From Azospirillum endophyticum (GTDB lineage: Bacteria > Pseudomonadota > Alphaproteobacteria > Azospirillales > Azospirillaceae): a DNA stretch of 64,000 bases. The stretch lies in assembly GCF_016595245.1 (NCBI RefSeq), contig NZ_JAENHM010000028.1, forward strand, positions 1-64,000, written 5' to 3'. Positions 11,034 to 20,004 of this stretch are shown here, piece by piece. A program made the position numbers and the translations under genes. The notes under the pieces are model-generated. The model was not told where the DNA came from. It saw nothing but the letters and a program-made list of their open reading frames with translations, and ran no database searches. Position 1 is the first letter of the stretch. Each line of letters opens with the position of its first letter.

Positions 11034-12032
11034 ATGACCGACACCACCCCGCAAGACGCCGCTCCCCTCGCTGACGCCGTCCGGTCGGGGGACCGACGGG
11101 CTCTGGCGAGGGCGATCACGCTGATCGAATCGACGCGCGCCGACCATCGCGCCACGGCCGACGCGCTGCTGGCGGCCCTCCTGCCCCACACCGGCAACTC
11201 GGTGCGACTCGGCATCTCCGGCGTGCCGGGGGTGGGAAAATCGACCTTCATCGAGGCGTTCGGTCTGCATGTCATCGGGCTGGGACACAAGGTCGCGGTG
11301 CTGGCGGTCGATCCGTCGTCGCAGCGCACCGGCGGTTCGATTCTCGGCGACAAGACCCGGATGGTCGACCTGTCGCGCGAGGCCGACGCCTTCATCCGCC
11401 CCTCCCCCGCGGGTGCGACCCTGGGCGGGGTGGCGCGCCGCACGCGCGAGGCGATGCTGGTCTGCGAGGCCGCCGGCTTCGACGTCATCATCGTGGAGAC
11501 GGTCGGTGTCGGCCAGTCGGAGACCGCGGTCGCCGACATGGTCGACCTGTTCATGCTGCTGCTGCTGCCGGCCGGCGGCGACGAGCTGCAGGGCATCAAG
11601 AAAGGCATCGTCGAGCTGGCCGACCTCGTCGTCGTCAACAAGGCCGACGGCGACCTCGCCGCCACCGCCCGCCATACGGTGGCCGACTACCGCCATGCGC
11701 TGACGCTGCTGCGCCATGGCGACTGGCGGGTGCCGGTGCTCAGCTGCTCCGCCGTGCAGAAGGCGGGGATCGACACGGTGTGGCAGACCATCGGCGAACA
11801 TAAGGCGCTGACCGAAGCCAACGGCGCCCGCGCCACCCGCCGGTCCGAGCAGGCCCGCGCCTGGCTGTGGAGCGAGATCCGCGAGACGCTGATCGACCGG
11901 TTCCGCGCCCACCCCGCCGTCCGTGCCGATCTGGCGCGACTCGAAGCGGAGGTGACCGCGGGGTCCGTCATCCCGGCGGCGGCGGCCCATATCCTTTTGG
12001 GACGCTTCCTTGATCGGTCTGCAGGCGCATAG
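11034..12032 (+). CDS. meaB: MeaB/ArgK-type GTPase, methylmalonyl-CoA mutase chaperone
   Basis: 332 residues. G3E-family P-loop GTPase that protects and loads adenosylcobalamin mutases. Visible: Walker A GVPGVGKS (63-70), [27 protein letters not shown] (switch/Walker B region), and NKADGDL for guanine recognition, then a C-terminal dimerisation helix region. Length is normal. No mutase gene (mcm/scpA) is in the window, so the partner lies elsewhere; alternative partners such as ethylmalonyl-CoA mutase are possible. The start ATG at 11034 lies downstream of a repeat-containing intergenic region. Confidence 0.92.
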   Translation: MTDTTPQDAAPLADAVRSGDRRALARAITLIESTRADHRATADALLAALLPHTGNSVRLGISGVPGVGKSTFIEAFGLHVIGLGHKVAVLAVDPSSQRTGGSILGDKTRMVDLSREADAFIRPSPAGATLGGVARRTREAMLVCEAAGFDVIIVETVGVGQSETAVADMVDLFMLLLLPAGGDELQGIKKGIVELADLVVVNKADGDLAATARHTVADYRHALTLLRHGDWRVPVLSCSAVQKAGIDTVWQTIGEHKALTEANGARATRRSEQARAWLWSEIRETLIDRFRAHPAVRADLARLEAEVTAGSVIPAAAAHILLGRFLDRSAGA

Positions 12033-12045
12033 CCCGTTCAGCTTA

Positions 12046-12076
12046 TGTTGCACCGCAACAAATCCGTTGCACCGCA
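12046..12076. promoter_or_regulatory. Repeated TTGCACCGCA operator candidate upstream of the phasin-like gene
   Basis: TGTTGC-ACC-GCAACA at 12046-12060 is a perfect inverted repeat with 6-base arms. Its core TTGCACCGCA recurs 19 bases downstream at 12067-12076, about two helical turns apart. PHA-synthesis repressors of the PhaR family bind TGC/GCA dyads upstream of phasin genes in several alphaproteobacteria, so this is a plausible PhaR operator. That link is inference from position and motif type. Confidence 0.4.
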
Positions 12077-12259
12077 CCAGCGGTAGGGCTATTCTGCGCT
12101 GGGCGGGAAAGGGGCGACGTGCGCCGATTCGACCATTGTCGATTCGTTCATATCGCTAAGGCACATCGCTTGGGCCGGGGTGCCCGCGGTCTCCTGGGGT
12201 TACGCCGGAGCGGCCTTTCCGTTTCCGCCAATGTGACTTCTACCACGGGAGACAACGCC

Positions 12260-12985
12260 ATGACCGCTCAGCCGACCCCCGCCAACGTCCTGACCCTGTT
12301 CAAGACCAACGCCCAGACTACTGTGGCCACCACTGCCGCCAAGTCCGCCCGCGTCGCCACCCTGGTCCAGGACGGCTACCGCCGCTGGTTCGACGGCATG
12401 ACCGCGTCGGTGAACGACGCCAGCCGTCTGGCCGCCGGACTGGGCAAGGCCCGCACCGCCGCCGATCTGGCCGCACTGCAGCGCGATTGGCTGTCCACCA
12501 CCCAGGCCCGCGTGAACGAGAGCGTCCAGGGCTTCCTGGACGTCTCCACCAAGATCGCCGCCGAGATCGCCTCCCTGCCGACTCCGGCCGCCGATACCGC
12601 CCCGGCTCCCACGCCGGTCGCCGCTCCGCTCTCCGTGGTCCCGAAGGCCGAGGCGCCGAAGCCGGCCCCGGCGATGGTTGCCGCGCCGATGGTCGAGGCT
12701 CCCGTTCCGGCGCCAGTCGTCGAGGCCCCGGAAGCCGCTCCGGCCCCGGTTCCGGTCGCCGTTTCCGAGACCGCTCCGGTCGCCGCGGCCGCTGCCGCCA
12801 AGCCGGTCGAAGTGCCGGTCCAGAAGCTGGTCGAGGCAGTGAAGGCCGAAGCGGCCGCCCCCGCCATCCCCCCTGCCGACGCCCTCGCCGCCGAGGTGAA
12901 GGACGCGGCCAAGCCGGCTCTGCGCCGTACGGGCAAGCCTGTCGCCGCCAAGCCGGCGTCGAAGACCTCACCCACCGTGAACTGA
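12260..12985 (+). CDS. Phasin-like protein with Ala/Pro-rich tail
   Basis: 241 residues. The first 110 residues form an amphipathic helical domain typical of phasins, with a central DGYRRWFDGMTASVNDASRLAAGLGKARTA-type segment and ALQRDWLSTTQARVNESVQGF. The rest is a low-complexity Ala/Pro/Val/Glu/Lys region (about 115-235) resembling PhaF/histone-H1-like tails, ending in basic residues. Phasins coat polyhydroxyalkanoate granules. The start at 12260 follows GGGAGACAACGCC; a longer reading frame from a GTG at 12119 adds an unlikely leader. The tail could contact DNA or protein partners (inference). Confidence 0.75.
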   Translation: MTAQPTPANVLTLFKTNAQTTVATTAAKSARVATLVQDGYRRWFDGMTASVNDASRLAAGLGKARTAADLAALQRDWLSTTQARVNESVQGFLDVSTKIAAEIASLPTPAADTAPAPTPVAAPLSVVPKAEAPKPAPAMVAAPMVEAPVPAPVVEAPEAAPAPVPVAVSETAPVAAAAAAKPVEVPVQKLVEAVKAEAAAPAIPPADALAAEVKDAAKPALRRTGKPVAAKPASKTSPTVN

Positions 12986-13106
12986 CACCTGTCGGGACAA
13001 GATTGAAGCGGCGCGTCTCTTCACCTGACCGAAGAGGCCGCCGCGCTTCGACTCTCCGCTTTCCCGCGACGACTCGGCTTTTGACGGTTTCATCGCGGAT
13101 CCCGGC

Positions 13107-13136
13107 TTGACGACGGCGCTTTTGTTCGACTATATA
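13107..13136 (+). promoter_or_regulatory. Putative sigma-70 promoter of rpmB
   Basis: TTGACG (13107-13112) and TATATA (13131-13136) are separated by 18 bases and lie 67 bases before the rpmB start. This is the best housekeeping-type promoter in the gap after the phasin gene. Position and match quality support it; no transcript data are available. Confidence 0.55.
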
Positions 13137-13203
13137 GCGGCCTCCTTCGGGCGGCGGGCCGTCCGTTACCGGGTTTCATTTGCTAAAATAAAGGAACAGT
13201 CCG

Positions 13204-13503
13204 ATGGCACGTCGGTGCTCCGTGACCGGCAAGGGCACGCAGTTTGGCAACAACGTCAGCCACGCCAACAACAAGAATCGCCGTCGCTTCCAGCCGAACC
13301 TCCAGGAAACGTCGCTGCTCAGCGACAGCCTGGGGCAGCTGGTGCGTCTGCGCCTCTCGGTGAACGCGATCCGCTCGATCGAGCACAAGGGTGGCCTCGA
13401 CGCCTTCCTGCTCGATGCGAAGGACGCCGTGTTGAGCCTGGACGCCCGTCGCATCAAGCGCCGGATTTCCAAGGCCCAGGAGAAGCAGCAGGCCGCGGCC
13501 TGA
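13204..13503 (+). CDS. rpmB: 50S ribosomal protein L28
   Basis: 99 residues, the normal length for alphaproteobacterial bL28. The N-terminus [20 protein letters not shown] and the block [12 protein letters not shown] are diagnostic; the rest is basic, with [22 protein letters not shown]. The ATG follows AAAGGAACAGTCCG. It is a single-gene unit with its own promoter upstream and a hairpin terminator downstream. Confidence 0.97.
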   Translation: MARRCSVTGKGTQFGNNVSHANNKNRRRFQPNLQETSLLSDSLGQLVRLRLSVNAIRSIEHKGGLDAFLLDAKDAVLSLDARRIKRRISKAQEKQQAAA

Positions 13504-13615
13504 TCGTTTCCCGGCATCTGGGGCGCGTTTGGTGTGCTGACGCGGGGCGCTTGCCGCTCCGCTGACGAAATTTAAGACGCGTACAGGACGATTCCGACTC
13601 CCGGTAAGAGAGCGG

Positions 13616-13646
13616 CGCGCGACATCCGAAAGGATGCCGCGCGTTT
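13616..13646. terminator. Bidirectional hairpin between rpmB and recX
   Basis: The arms 13616-13627 (CGCGCGACATCC) and 13632-13643 (GGATGCCGCGCG) pair with one mismatch around a GAAA tetraloop. The hairpin is followed by TTTC on the + strand. It sits between the convergent rpmB and recX genes and probably ends both transcripts. Confidence 0.7.
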
Positions 13647-13672
13647 CGTCGTTCTGGGGTGGGGGTTAGGCC

Positions 13673-14251
13673 TCACTCCTCGAGCACCTCGTCCGGATCC
13701 TCCGCATCCACCACCCGCCGGGCGATCTCGTACCCGAATCCCGCGCGGCCCAGCGCCGCCATGTCCTTCTCGCGGTATGCCTCCCGCTGCTCCGACCGCC
13801 GGTACGGACCGAGCCGCCGCCGTTTGGCGAGCGCCAGGGCCGCGGTCAGGTCCAGATCGGGCCCGACATCCTCGCGCAGGCTGTCCAACGCCTTGTCGGC
13901 CTCGTCGCGGCCGATGCCCTTGCCGGCCAGCTTCTGGGCGATCAGCCGGGTGGAGGCACCGCGACGGTGCAGGCTCTCCGTGCGCATGCGGGCATAGGTC
14001 TCGTCGTTCAGCAGGCCGCTGCGGACATAGCGGGCCAGCAGATCGTCGACCCAGCGGGCCCCCTCCTCCCGGTCGGTGCCATGGGCCTTGGCCGACAGGT
14101 CGACCTTGCGCATCAACACCCGGCGGAGATTGGAGGTCGAACTGGCGAAACGCTCCAGGTAATAAAGCGCCGCGTTCTCCAGATATTGCGGCGTGACCCG
14201 CTTCGGCGGCTTCCGGGCCGGCGGAGAGGCGCGTTTATCGTCGGCGTTCAT
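13673..14251 (-). CDS. recX: RecX family regulatory protein
   Basis: 192 residues. RecX binds RecA filaments and modulates recombination and SOS activity. Family pattern: a run of three-helix repeats with LENAALYYLERFASSTSNLRRVLMRKV, then YVRSGLLNDETYARMRTESLHRRGASTRLIAQKLAGKGI, and a C-terminal GFGYEIARRVVD. The start at 14251 (MNADDKRAS) was chosen because the upstream in-frame region lacks homology. recA is not adjacent. Its convergent neighbour is rpmB; upstream, a divergent region of about 180 bp leads to an ABC permease. Confidence 0.88.
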   Translation of the reverse strand: MNADDKRASPPARKPPKRVTPQYLENAALYYLERFASSTSNLRRVLMRKVDLSAKAHGTDREEGARWVDDLLARYVRSGLLNDETYARMRTESLHRRGASTRLIAQKLAGKGIGRDEADKALDSLREDVGPDLDLTAALALAKRRRLGPYRRSEQREAYREKDMAALGRAGFGYEIARRVVDAEDPDEVLEE

Positions 14252-14432
14252 GGCAGTCCCTTCGGCGGCGGCGGTTGCCGGATGGGCGGGCCGCAAGTAA
14301 AGTCCGTCACTTTCTCGGCGGTCCGTGACCTTCCCGGCGCCCTTTCCTGGCGAAACAGCTCCGGCCCTCCGTCGGCTCCCGCATGGGTGCGAAACCGCGG
14401 GCGCCGGTTCCCAAAAGGCAGATCGTGACGCG

Positions 14433-15236
14433 ATGACCCTTCCCCTTCCTCCCATGCCGCGCAATGTCGGTTCCGTCAACTGGATCGGCCTGTGGACGCT
14501 CTACGCACGCGAGGTGCGGCGCTTCATCAAGGTGCACCAGCAGACCGTCTGGGCGCCGGTGGTGACGACGCTGCTCTATTACGCGGTGTTCGCCCTGTCG
14601 CTGGGATCGGCGGTGCGGATGGTCGGTCCGACACCCTATTTGGAGTTCCTCGCTCCCGGCCTGATCATGATGGCGATGGTGCAGAACGCCTTCGCCAACA
14701 CCTCCTCCTCCGTCGTGATCGCCAAGGTGCAGGGCAACATCGTCGACATCCTGATGCCGCCGCTGTCGCCGATGGAGCTGGTCAGCGGCTTCGTGCTGGG
14801 CGGCGTCACCCGCGGCGTCGTGGTCGGGTTGGTGACCGGGCTCGCCATCTGGGCGGTGATCCCGATGCACATGCCGCATCCGGGCTTCGTGCTGTTCCAC
14901 GCGGTGATGGCGTCGATGCTGCTGTCGCTGCTGGGCCTGGTCGGCGGCGTCTGGTCGGAGAAGTTCGACAACATCGCCGCGGTGACCAACTTCGTGGTGA
15001 CGCCGCTGTCCTTCCTGTCCGGCACCTTCTATTCCGTCGACACCCTGCCGCCGGTCTTCTGGTGGGTCGCCCATTTCGATCCCTTCTTCTACATGATCGA
15101 CGGCTTCCGCTACGGCTTCATCGGCATGTCGGACGGGTCGCGCTGGCTGGGCGTGGCGGTGATGCTGGCGGTGAATGCCGGGCTGTGGTGGCTGGCATGG
15201 CGCATGTTCAAGACCGGCTACAAGCTGAAGGCGTGA
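14433..15236 (+). CDS. ABC-2 type transporter permease
   Basis: 267 residues, six predicted membrane helices and the ABC-2 membrane pattern: [50 protein letters not shown], and the signature [35 protein letters not shown]. It resembles YadH/NodJ-like export permeases. The ATPase partner is not adjacent on either side, which is unusual for this class. The start at 14433 was chosen over an extension beginning at 14325 that would overlap the promoter region. Substrate unknown; drug, lipid or polysaccharide export are all possible. Confidence 0.88.
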   Translation: MTLPLPPMPRNVGSVNWIGLWTLYAREVRRFIKVHQQTVWAPVVTTLLYYAVFALSLGSAVRMVGPTPYLEFLAPGLIMMAMVQNAFANTSSSVVIAKVQGNIVDILMPPLSPMELVSGFVLGGVTRGVVVGLVTGLAIWAVIPMHMPHPGFVLFHAVMASMLLSLLGLVGGVWSEKFDNIAAVTNFVVTPLSFLSGTFYSVDTLPPVFWWVAHFDPFFYMIDGFRYGFIGMSDGSRWLGVAVMLAVNAGLWWLAWRMFKTGYKLKA

Positions 15237-15273
15237 AGATTCCGCGAAAGCCGCGCCTTTTCCGACCTGTCCG

Positions 15274-15302
15274 TTGACAGAACCGATCAATCTCCGGATA
15301 TT
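15274..15302 (+). promoter_or_regulatory. Putative argD promoter
   Basis: TTGACA (15274-15279), 17 bases, then GATATT (15297-15302). A perfect -35 with a fair -10, ending just before the terminator-like hairpin that precedes argD. If it is active, transcripts begin at about 15309, right at the hairpin. Confidence 0.45.
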
Positions 15303-15310
15303 TGCCGTTC

Positions 15311-15346
15311 CCGGCGGCCAGCCTTGGCCGCCGGATTTTCCTTTTT
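15311..15346 (+). terminator. Intrinsic-terminator-like hairpin immediately before argD
   Basis: CCGGCGGCC (15311-15319) pairs perfectly with GGCCGCCGG (15326-15334) around a six-base loop and is followed by ATTTTCCTTTTT (15335-15346). This is a textbook intrinsic terminator. Only 14 bases separate it from the argD GTG, and the argD ribosome binding site (GGGAG) follows the T-tract. It may end the permease transcript, or act as a leader attenuator or 5' stabiliser for argDF. Confidence 0.75.
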
Positions 15347-15360
15347 GGGAGACCAACGCC

Positions 15361-16533
15361 GTGATCCCCGTCGTTATGCCCACATACGCCCGCGCCGATG
15401 TCGTTTTCGAGCGCGGTGAAGGTCCGTATCTCTACGCGACCGATGGGCGACGATTCCTTGATTTCGCCGCCGGCGTCGCGGTGAACGCCCTGGGTCACGC
15501 GCATCCCTATCTGGTCGAGAAGCTGACCGAGCAGGCGAAAAAGCTGTGGCACACCTCCAACCTGTTCCGGGTCGCCGGGCAGGAGAGCCTGGGCAAGCGC
15601 CTGACCGAAGTGACCTTCGCCGACACCGTGTTCTTCACGAACTCGGGGGCCGAGGCGTGGGAATGCGGCGCCAAGGCCGTCCGCAAGTACCATTATGACA
15701 GCGGCAACCCGCAGAAGAACCGCATCATCACCTTCGAGCAGGCCTTCCACGGCCGCACGCTGGGCGCCATCTCGGCCGCCAAGCAGGAGAAGCTGGTGCA
15801 TGGCTTCGATCCGCTGCTGGACGGTTTCGACCAAGTGCCGTTCGGCGACCTCGACGCCGTGCGCGCCGCCATCACCCCCCAGACCGGCGGAATCTGCATC
15901 GAGCCGATCCAGGGCGAGGGCGGCATCCGCGCCGGCTCGGTCGAGTTCCTGCGCGGCCTTCGCGCGCTGTGCGACGAGCATGGCCTGCTGCTGTTCCTCG
16001 ACGAGATCCAGTGCGGCATGGGCCGTACCGGCAAGCTGTTCGCCCATGAATGGGCCGGCATCACCCCGGACGTCATGTGCGTCGCCAAGGGGATCGGCGG
16101 CGGCTTCCCGCTCGGCGCCTGCCTGGCCACCGAGCGTGCGGCGTCGGGCATGACCGCCGGCACCCATGGCTCGACCTATGGCGGCAACCCGCTGGCGACC
16201 GCCGTCGGCAACGCCGTGCTGGACGTCATGCTGGCCCCGGGCTTCCTGGACAGCGTCCAGCAGACCTCGGCCACCCTGCGCGGCCGCCTGGAAGAGCTGA
16301 TCGCCAAGCATCCGGCGATGTTCCTGGAACTGCGCGGCCAGGGCCTGATGCTCGGCCTGAAGCTGGGCCAGCCGGTGGGCGAGGTGGTGGCGAAGCTGCG
16401 CGCCAACGGCCTGCTGTCGGTTCCAGCCGGCGACAATGTGGTGCGGCTGCTGCCGCCCCTGAACATCGGCGAAGCCGAAGTGAATGAAGCCGTCGGGATT
16501 CTCGACCGGACGGCGCAGGAGTGCCTGGGATGA
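15361..16533 (+). CDS. argD: Acetylornithine aminotransferase
   Basis: 390 residues. PLP-dependent class III transaminase converting N-acetylglutamate semialdehyde to N-acetylornithine in arginine synthesis; may also serve as succinyldiaminopimelate aminotransferase. Motifs: [59 protein letters not shown], and the PLP lysine in [14 protein letters not shown]. The GTG at 15361 with GGGAG upstream is chosen as start; a longer frame from 15274 would be translated through the terminator hairpin. It overlaps argF by four bases (ATGA). Confidence 0.95.
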   Translation: MIPVVMPTYARADVVFERGEGPYLYATDGRRFLDFAAGVAVNALGHAHPYLVEKLTEQAKKLWHTSNLFRVAGQESLGKRLTEVTFADTVFFTNSGAEAWECGAKAVRKYHYDSGNPQKNRIITFEQAFHGRTLGAISAAKQEKLVHGFDPLLDGFDQVPFGDLDAVRAAITPQTGGICIEPIQGEGGIRAGSVEFLRGLRALCDEHGLLLFLDEIQCGMGRTGKLFAHEWAGITPDVMCVAKGIGGGFPLGACLATERAASGMTAGTHGSTYGGNPLATAVGNAVLDVMLAPGFLDSVQQTSATLRGRLEELIAKHPAMFLELRGQGLMLGLKLGQPVGEVVAKLRANGLLSVPAGDNVVRLLPPLNIGEAEVNEAVGILDRTAQECLG

Positions 16534-17483
16534 GCGGCGTCAACAACAAGGCCAGTAACAGCGTCCGGCATTTCCTCGACATCGACCGGATGGACGGCGC
16601 CACCCTGCGCCGCCTGCTCGATCATGCCGTCCGCATCAAGGCCGACCTGAAGAAGGACCGGCTTGCCCACTCGACCCTGTTGGCCGGCCGCGCGCTGGCC
16701 CTGATCTTCGAGAAGCCCTCGACCCGCACCCGCGTGTCGTTCGAGGTCGGCATGCAGCAGTTCGGCGGCAGCGTCGTGGTGCTGAAGCCCGACGACATGC
16801 AGCTCGGCCGCGGCGAGACCATCGGCGACACCGCCCGCGTGCTGTCGCGCTTCGTCGACGCGGTGATGGTCCGCACCACCGGCGAGGAGCGGGTGCACGA
16901 ACTGGCGGCCCACGCCAGCGTGCCGATCATCAACGGCCTGACCGACCAGACCCACCCCTGCCAGATCATGGCCGACCTGATGACCTTCGAGGAGCATCGC
17001 GGTCCGATCAACGGCCGGACCGTCGCCTGGATCGGCGACTGCAACAACGTCGCGGTCAGCTGGGCGCATGCCGCCGTGCGCTTCGGCTTCGAGCTGCGGC
17101 TGGCCTGCCCCGGCGTCTACGGCCCGTCGCCGGAGCTGCTGGCCTGGGCGGAACGCGAGGGCAGCGGCCGTCTGGTCGTCACCGACCAGCCGGAAGAGGC
17201 GGTGCGCGGGGCCGAATGCGTCATCACCGACGCCTGGGCCTCGATGCACAACACCGATGTCGACGAGCGGGCGGCGATCCTCGGCCCCTATCAGGTGAAC
17301 GAGGCGCTGATGGCGCACGCCCACCCGGACGCGCTGTTCATGCACTGCCTGCCGGCCCACCGGAACGAGGAAGTGACCGACGGCGTGATCGACGGCCGCC
17401 ATTCGGTGGTCTGGGACGAGGCGGAGAACCGCCTGCACGCCCAGAAGGCCATCCTCGGCTGGTGCATGGGCGTGCTGGACTGA
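16530..17483 (+). CDS. argF: Ornithine carbamoyltransferase
   Basis: 317 residues. Forms citrulline from ornithine and carbamoyl phosphate. Carbamoyl-phosphate motif STRTR (64-68), HPCQ in [13 protein letters not shown], and the ornithine/catalytic motif HCLPAHR are all present, with [12 protein letters not shown] in the second domain. The ATG overlaps the argD stop by four bases, so the two are cotranscribed and translationally coupled. A longer GTG start at 16521 is possible but would overlap argD further. Confidence 0.96.
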   Translation: MSGVNNKASNSVRHFLDIDRMDGATLRRLLDHAVRIKADLKKDRLAHSTLLAGRALALIFEKPSTRTRVSFEVGMQQFGGSVVVLKPDDMQLGRGETIGDTARVLSRFVDAVMVRTTGEERVHELAAHASVPIINGLTDQTHPCQIMADLMTFEEHRGPINGRTVAWIGDCNNVAVSWAHAAVRFGFELRLACPGVYGPSPELLAWAEREGSGRLVVTDQPEEAVRGAECVITDAWASMHNTDVDERAAILGPYQVNEALMAHAHPDALFMHCLPAHRNEEVTDGVIDGRHSVVWDEAENRLHAQKAILGWCMGVLD

Positions 17484-17660
17484 CGCTCCGCGTCCGATCC
17501 CGCGCCTGATCCCGACACCTCGCGTTTCGTTCGGCCCTCTTCCGCCGCGGGAGAGGGCCAAACTCGCATGGGTGCCCTGCCGGCCTTGATTCGGCCCCCC
17601 GCCGCGCCGATCTTGCGGCCTACGCCCTCTTGCAGGTCTCTGTCTTAAGGAATTCGCCCT
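17484..17660. repeat. argF-hslO spacer with partial REP unit
   Basis: The gap contains CCCTCTTCCGCCGCGGGAGAGGG at about 17536-17558, a single hairpin arm pair of the window's REP family without its partner. It could act as a terminator or processing site between argF and hslO. No gene is seen. Confidence 0.5.
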
Positions 17661-18596
17661 ATGGACGATCCGTCCGTCCGCCCGCTCACCGATGATTTCG
17701 TCCTGCCGTTCCAGATCGAGGCGTCGCGCCTGCGCGGCCGCATCATCAAGCTGGGACCGGCGATCGACGAGATCCTGACCCGCCACGACTATCCGCCCAC
17801 CGTCGCCCGCTTCCTGGCGGAGACGGCGACGCTGGCCGTGCTGCTCGCCAGCATGCTGAAGTACGAGGGCATCTTCACGCTCCAGACCAAGGGCGACGGT
17901 CCGATCCGCCTGATGGTGGCCGACGTCACCTCGGTCGGCGACGTGCGCGCCTATGCCCAGTTCGACCCGGAAGCGCTGGCCAAGGCCGAGCGGGACGTCG
18001 ACATCGCCCCGGCGGCTGCGCTGCTGGGCAAGGGCTACATCGCCTTCACGGTGGACCAGGGTCCCGACACCGACCGCTACCAGGGCATCGTCGAGCTGTA
18101 CGGCAAGACGCTGACCGACTGCGTCCAGCATTACTTCCGCCAGTCGGAGCAGATCGACACCGGCCTGACCGTATCGGTCGACCGCGCGGTGCTGCCGGAC
18201 GGCTCCTTCGGTCCCTGGCGCACCGGCGGCATCATGGTCCAGCGCCTGCCGCAGGAACAGGGGTTGACCCCGTCGGACAACGAGGATGATTGGCACCGCG
18301 CCATGGCGCTGATGGCCAGCGTGTCCGGCGACGAGCTGCTGTCGACCGAGTTGCCGGCCGCCGACCTGCTCTACCGCCTGTTCCACGAGGACGGGGTGCG
18401 GGTCTACGAAGGCAACGCCCTGCGCTTCGGCTGCCGCTGCTCGCGCGAGCGGGTGGAGACCATGCTGCGCAGCCTGCCCCGCGAAGAGGTGCAGGAACTG
18501 AAGATCGACGACGGCCGGGTCGAGGTGACCTGCCAGTTCTGCTCGACCGATTACCACTTCACCGACGCGGATCTCGACCGCGTCTATGGCGCGTAA
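17661..18596 (+). CDS. hslO: Redox-regulated molecular chaperone Hsp33
   Basis: 311 residues. Hsp33 is a cytosolic holdase activated by oxidation of a C-terminal zinc centre. The four cysteines are present as CRC (258, 260) and CQFC (291, 294). The N-terminal domain shows FLAETATLAVLLASMLKYEGIFTLQTKGDGP. Its place after argD-argF is a common alphaproteobacterial order. The start at 17661 follows AAGGAATTCGCCCT. A GC-rich 8-bp hairpin lies just downstream. Confidence 0.96.
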   Translation: MDDPSVRPLTDDFVLPFQIEASRLRGRIIKLGPAIDEILTRHDYPPTVARFLAETATLAVLLASMLKYEGIFTLQTKGDGPIRLMVADVTSVGDVRAYAQFDPEALAKAERDVDIAPAAALLGKGYIAFTVDQGPDTDRYQGIVELYGKTLTDCVQHYFRQSEQIDTGLTVSVDRAVLPDGSFGPWRTGGIMVQRLPQEQGLTPSDNEDDWHRAMALMASVSGDELLSTELPAADLLYRLFHEDGVRVYEGNALRFGCRCSRERVETMLRSLPREEVQELKIDDGRVEVTCQFCSTDYHFTDADLDRVYGA

Positions 18597-18610
18597 GCAG
18601 TGTGCCGGGA

Positions 18611-18630
18611 CCGGTGCCGACAGGCACCGG
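18611..18630 (+). terminator. Hairpin after hslO
   Basis: CCGGTGCC (18611-18618), loop GACA, GGCACCGG (18623-18630): a perfect 8-bp stem 14 bases after the hslO stop. There is no T-tract, so termination strength is uncertain. Confidence 0.5.
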
Positions 18631-18638
18631 ACTCCCGC

Positions 18639-18688
18639 TTGCGTCCTCCACCGGCATCGCCCATACTTATGTCAATCCTTGACATAAG
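18639..18688 (+). promoter_or_regulatory. parDE promoter with perfect operator palindrome
   Basis: CTTATGTCAA (18666-18675) and TTGACATAAG (18679-18688) are perfect inverted arms around TCC. A possible promoter, TTGCGT (18639-18644), 17 bases, CATACT (18662-18667), places the palindrome across the end of the -10 and the start site. That is the expected position for autorepression by the ParD antitoxin or the ParDE complex (inference). Twenty bases separate it from the parD start. Confidence 0.7.
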
Positions 18689-18708
18689 ATCTTCATGGGA
18701 GGACGGCG

Positions 18709-18972
18709 ATGGCGACCAACGTGCATCTCACCCCCGAGTTGGAGCGATTCGCCCGCGACTGTGTCGAAGGCGGGCGCTACAACAATGTGAGCGAGGTGGT
18801 GCGCTCCGGCCTGCGCCTGTTGCAGGAGGCCGAAGAGCGGCGGCTGACTTTCAACGCCATGCTGTCGCAGGCCGAAGCCGAAGCCGACCGTGACGGCGGC
18901 GTCGCCATCGACGATGTCCTGGCCGAAGCCGACGCCATCATCGACTCCAGCATGGCCTCCCGCAACCGATGA
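18709..18972 (+). CDS. parD: Type II antitoxin, ParD family
   Basis: 87 residues. The N-terminus carries the ribbon-helix-helix DNA-binding fold typical of ParD (MATNVHLTPELERFARDCVEGGRYNNVSEVVRSGLRLLQEAEERR), and the acidic C-terminus would wrap the toxin. The stop overlaps the start of the toxin gene by four bases (ATGA). A perfect palindrome just upstream is a likely autoregulatory operator. The start has GGAGG upstream (GGGAGGACGGCG). Confidence 0.88.
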   Translation: MATNVHLTPELERFARDCVEGGRYNNVSEVVRSGLRLLQEAEERRLTFNAMLSQAEAEADRDGGVAIDDVLAEADAIIDSSMASRNR

Positions 18973-19295
18973 CCGTCGCGCTCCTGTCACCGGCGGCGCG
19001 CCGCGATCTGTTGGCGGCAATCCGCTGGATCGCCCAGGACGATCCCGGCGCCGCTCGTGCTTTGCGCGATACCATCGCACGGACCGCGCAACGTATCGGC
19101 ACTCATCCCCTGGCCGGGGTGTTGCGTCCGGACTTGGCCGCACCGCCCTACCGCTTCGTCAGCCTGACCGGCTTCCCCTACATCCTCGTCTACAATGCGG
19201 AGCGGCAGCCCCCACTGATCGTCCGCATCCTTCATGGTGCCCGCGACCTGCCGGTCCTGCTCGGGGACCTCTCGCGAAACCTGCCGGACGGTTGA
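18969..19295 (+). CDS. parE: Type II toxin, ParE/RelE superfamily
   Basis: 108 residues. ParE-type features: LSPAARRDLLAAIRWIAQDDPGAARALRDTIARTAQRIGTHPLAGVLRPDL, then PYRFVSLTGFPYILVYNAE and RILHGARDLPVLL. ParE toxins typically poison DNA gyrase; RelE-like members of the same fold cleave mRNA, so the target is not certain. The start overlaps parD and the pair is one transcription unit. The coding frame looks intact. Confidence 0.88.
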   Translation: MTVALLSPAARRDLLAAIRWIAQDDPGAARALRDTIARTAQRIGTHPLAGVLRPDLAAPPYRFVSLTGFPYILVYNAERQPPLIVRILHGARDLPVLLGDLSRNLPDG

Positions 19296-19400
19296 CGCAA
19301 CCCGGAAGTCGTTCACCGGAATGGTCGTGGTGCGCCCGTCGATCATGCCGGCTATAGTGCCGCCCCTTTGTTCAATCATTCTCCCTCACCCGGAGTCCCC

Positions 19401-19997
19401 ATGCTGTCGCGCCGCCTCGTCCTTGCCGCCGGAACGGTCACCCTCCTGCTCGCCGCCTGCCAGAGCACGCCGCCGCGCCCGGCCCCCCGCCCGGTCGATT
19501 TCTCCAATTTCGGGCCGATCGTGCTGAATGCCGGCACCATCGACGTGGTCGACGCCTACCGGCCGACGGGGGCCAAGCATGTGGAAGGGCGCTCCGCCGT
19601 CCCGCCGGCCGAGGCGGTGCGGCGCTGGGCGGCGGAACGCTTGCAGGCGACCGGCGGGACGGGGCGGGTGCGCGTCACCATCCGCGACGCCAGCATCGTC
19701 GAGGTGGCGCTGCCGACCAAGAAGGGCCTCACCGGCTATTTCAGCAACGATCAGGCCCAGCGCTATGACGGCCGGATCGAGGTCGAGATCGCCGGCGAGG
19801 TGCCGGACACCGGCAACGGCGGCTTCCGCGGCGTGACCCGGTCCACCGTCACCCACTCCACCAGCGTGGCGGAGAACATCTCGCTGGCCGACCGCGAGGC
19901 CACCTTCCTAGACATCACCCGCCGGATGATGGAGGACCTGAACGCCCGGCTCGACGCCGGCATCCGCAAGGATCTGGCGCCGATGGTCCGGCGCTGA
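19401..19997 (+). CDS. Hypothetical lipoprotein
   Basis: 198 residues. The signal peptide ends in the lipobox LLAAC with the lipidated Cys at residue 20, followed by a Pro-rich linker (STPPRPAPRPVDF). The mature part has mixed strands and the pattern RVTIRDASIVEVALPTKKGLTGYFSNDQAQRYDGRIEVEI, suggesting a beta-rich envelope domain. I do not recognise a named family. The start at 19401 is set by the signal peptide. It stands alone, convergent with kup, with a large double hairpin between them. Confidence 0.8.
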   Translation: MLSRRLVLAAGTVTLLLAACQSTPPRPAPRPVDFSNFGPIVLNAGTIDVVDAYRPTGAKHVEGRSAVPPAEAVRRWAAERLQATGGTGRVRVTIRDASIVEVALPTKKGLTGYFSNDQAQRYDGRIEVEIAGEVPDTGNGGFRGVTRSTVTHSTSVAENISLADREATFLDITRRMMEDLNARLDAGIRKDLAPMVRR

Positions 19998-20004
19998 CGT
20001 CTTT

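Noticed and set aside
12119..12259. GTG-started N-terminal extension of the phasin-like protein
   Set aside because: The leader lacks phasin similarity, and the ATG at 12260 has a good ribosome binding site (GGGAGA) and begins the conserved domain.
16176..18557. 793-codon open frame on the - strand spanning argF and hslO
   Set aside because: It covers two well-supported + strand genes, and its translation is a Gly/Val/Arg/Gln-rich shadow with no recognisable domain.
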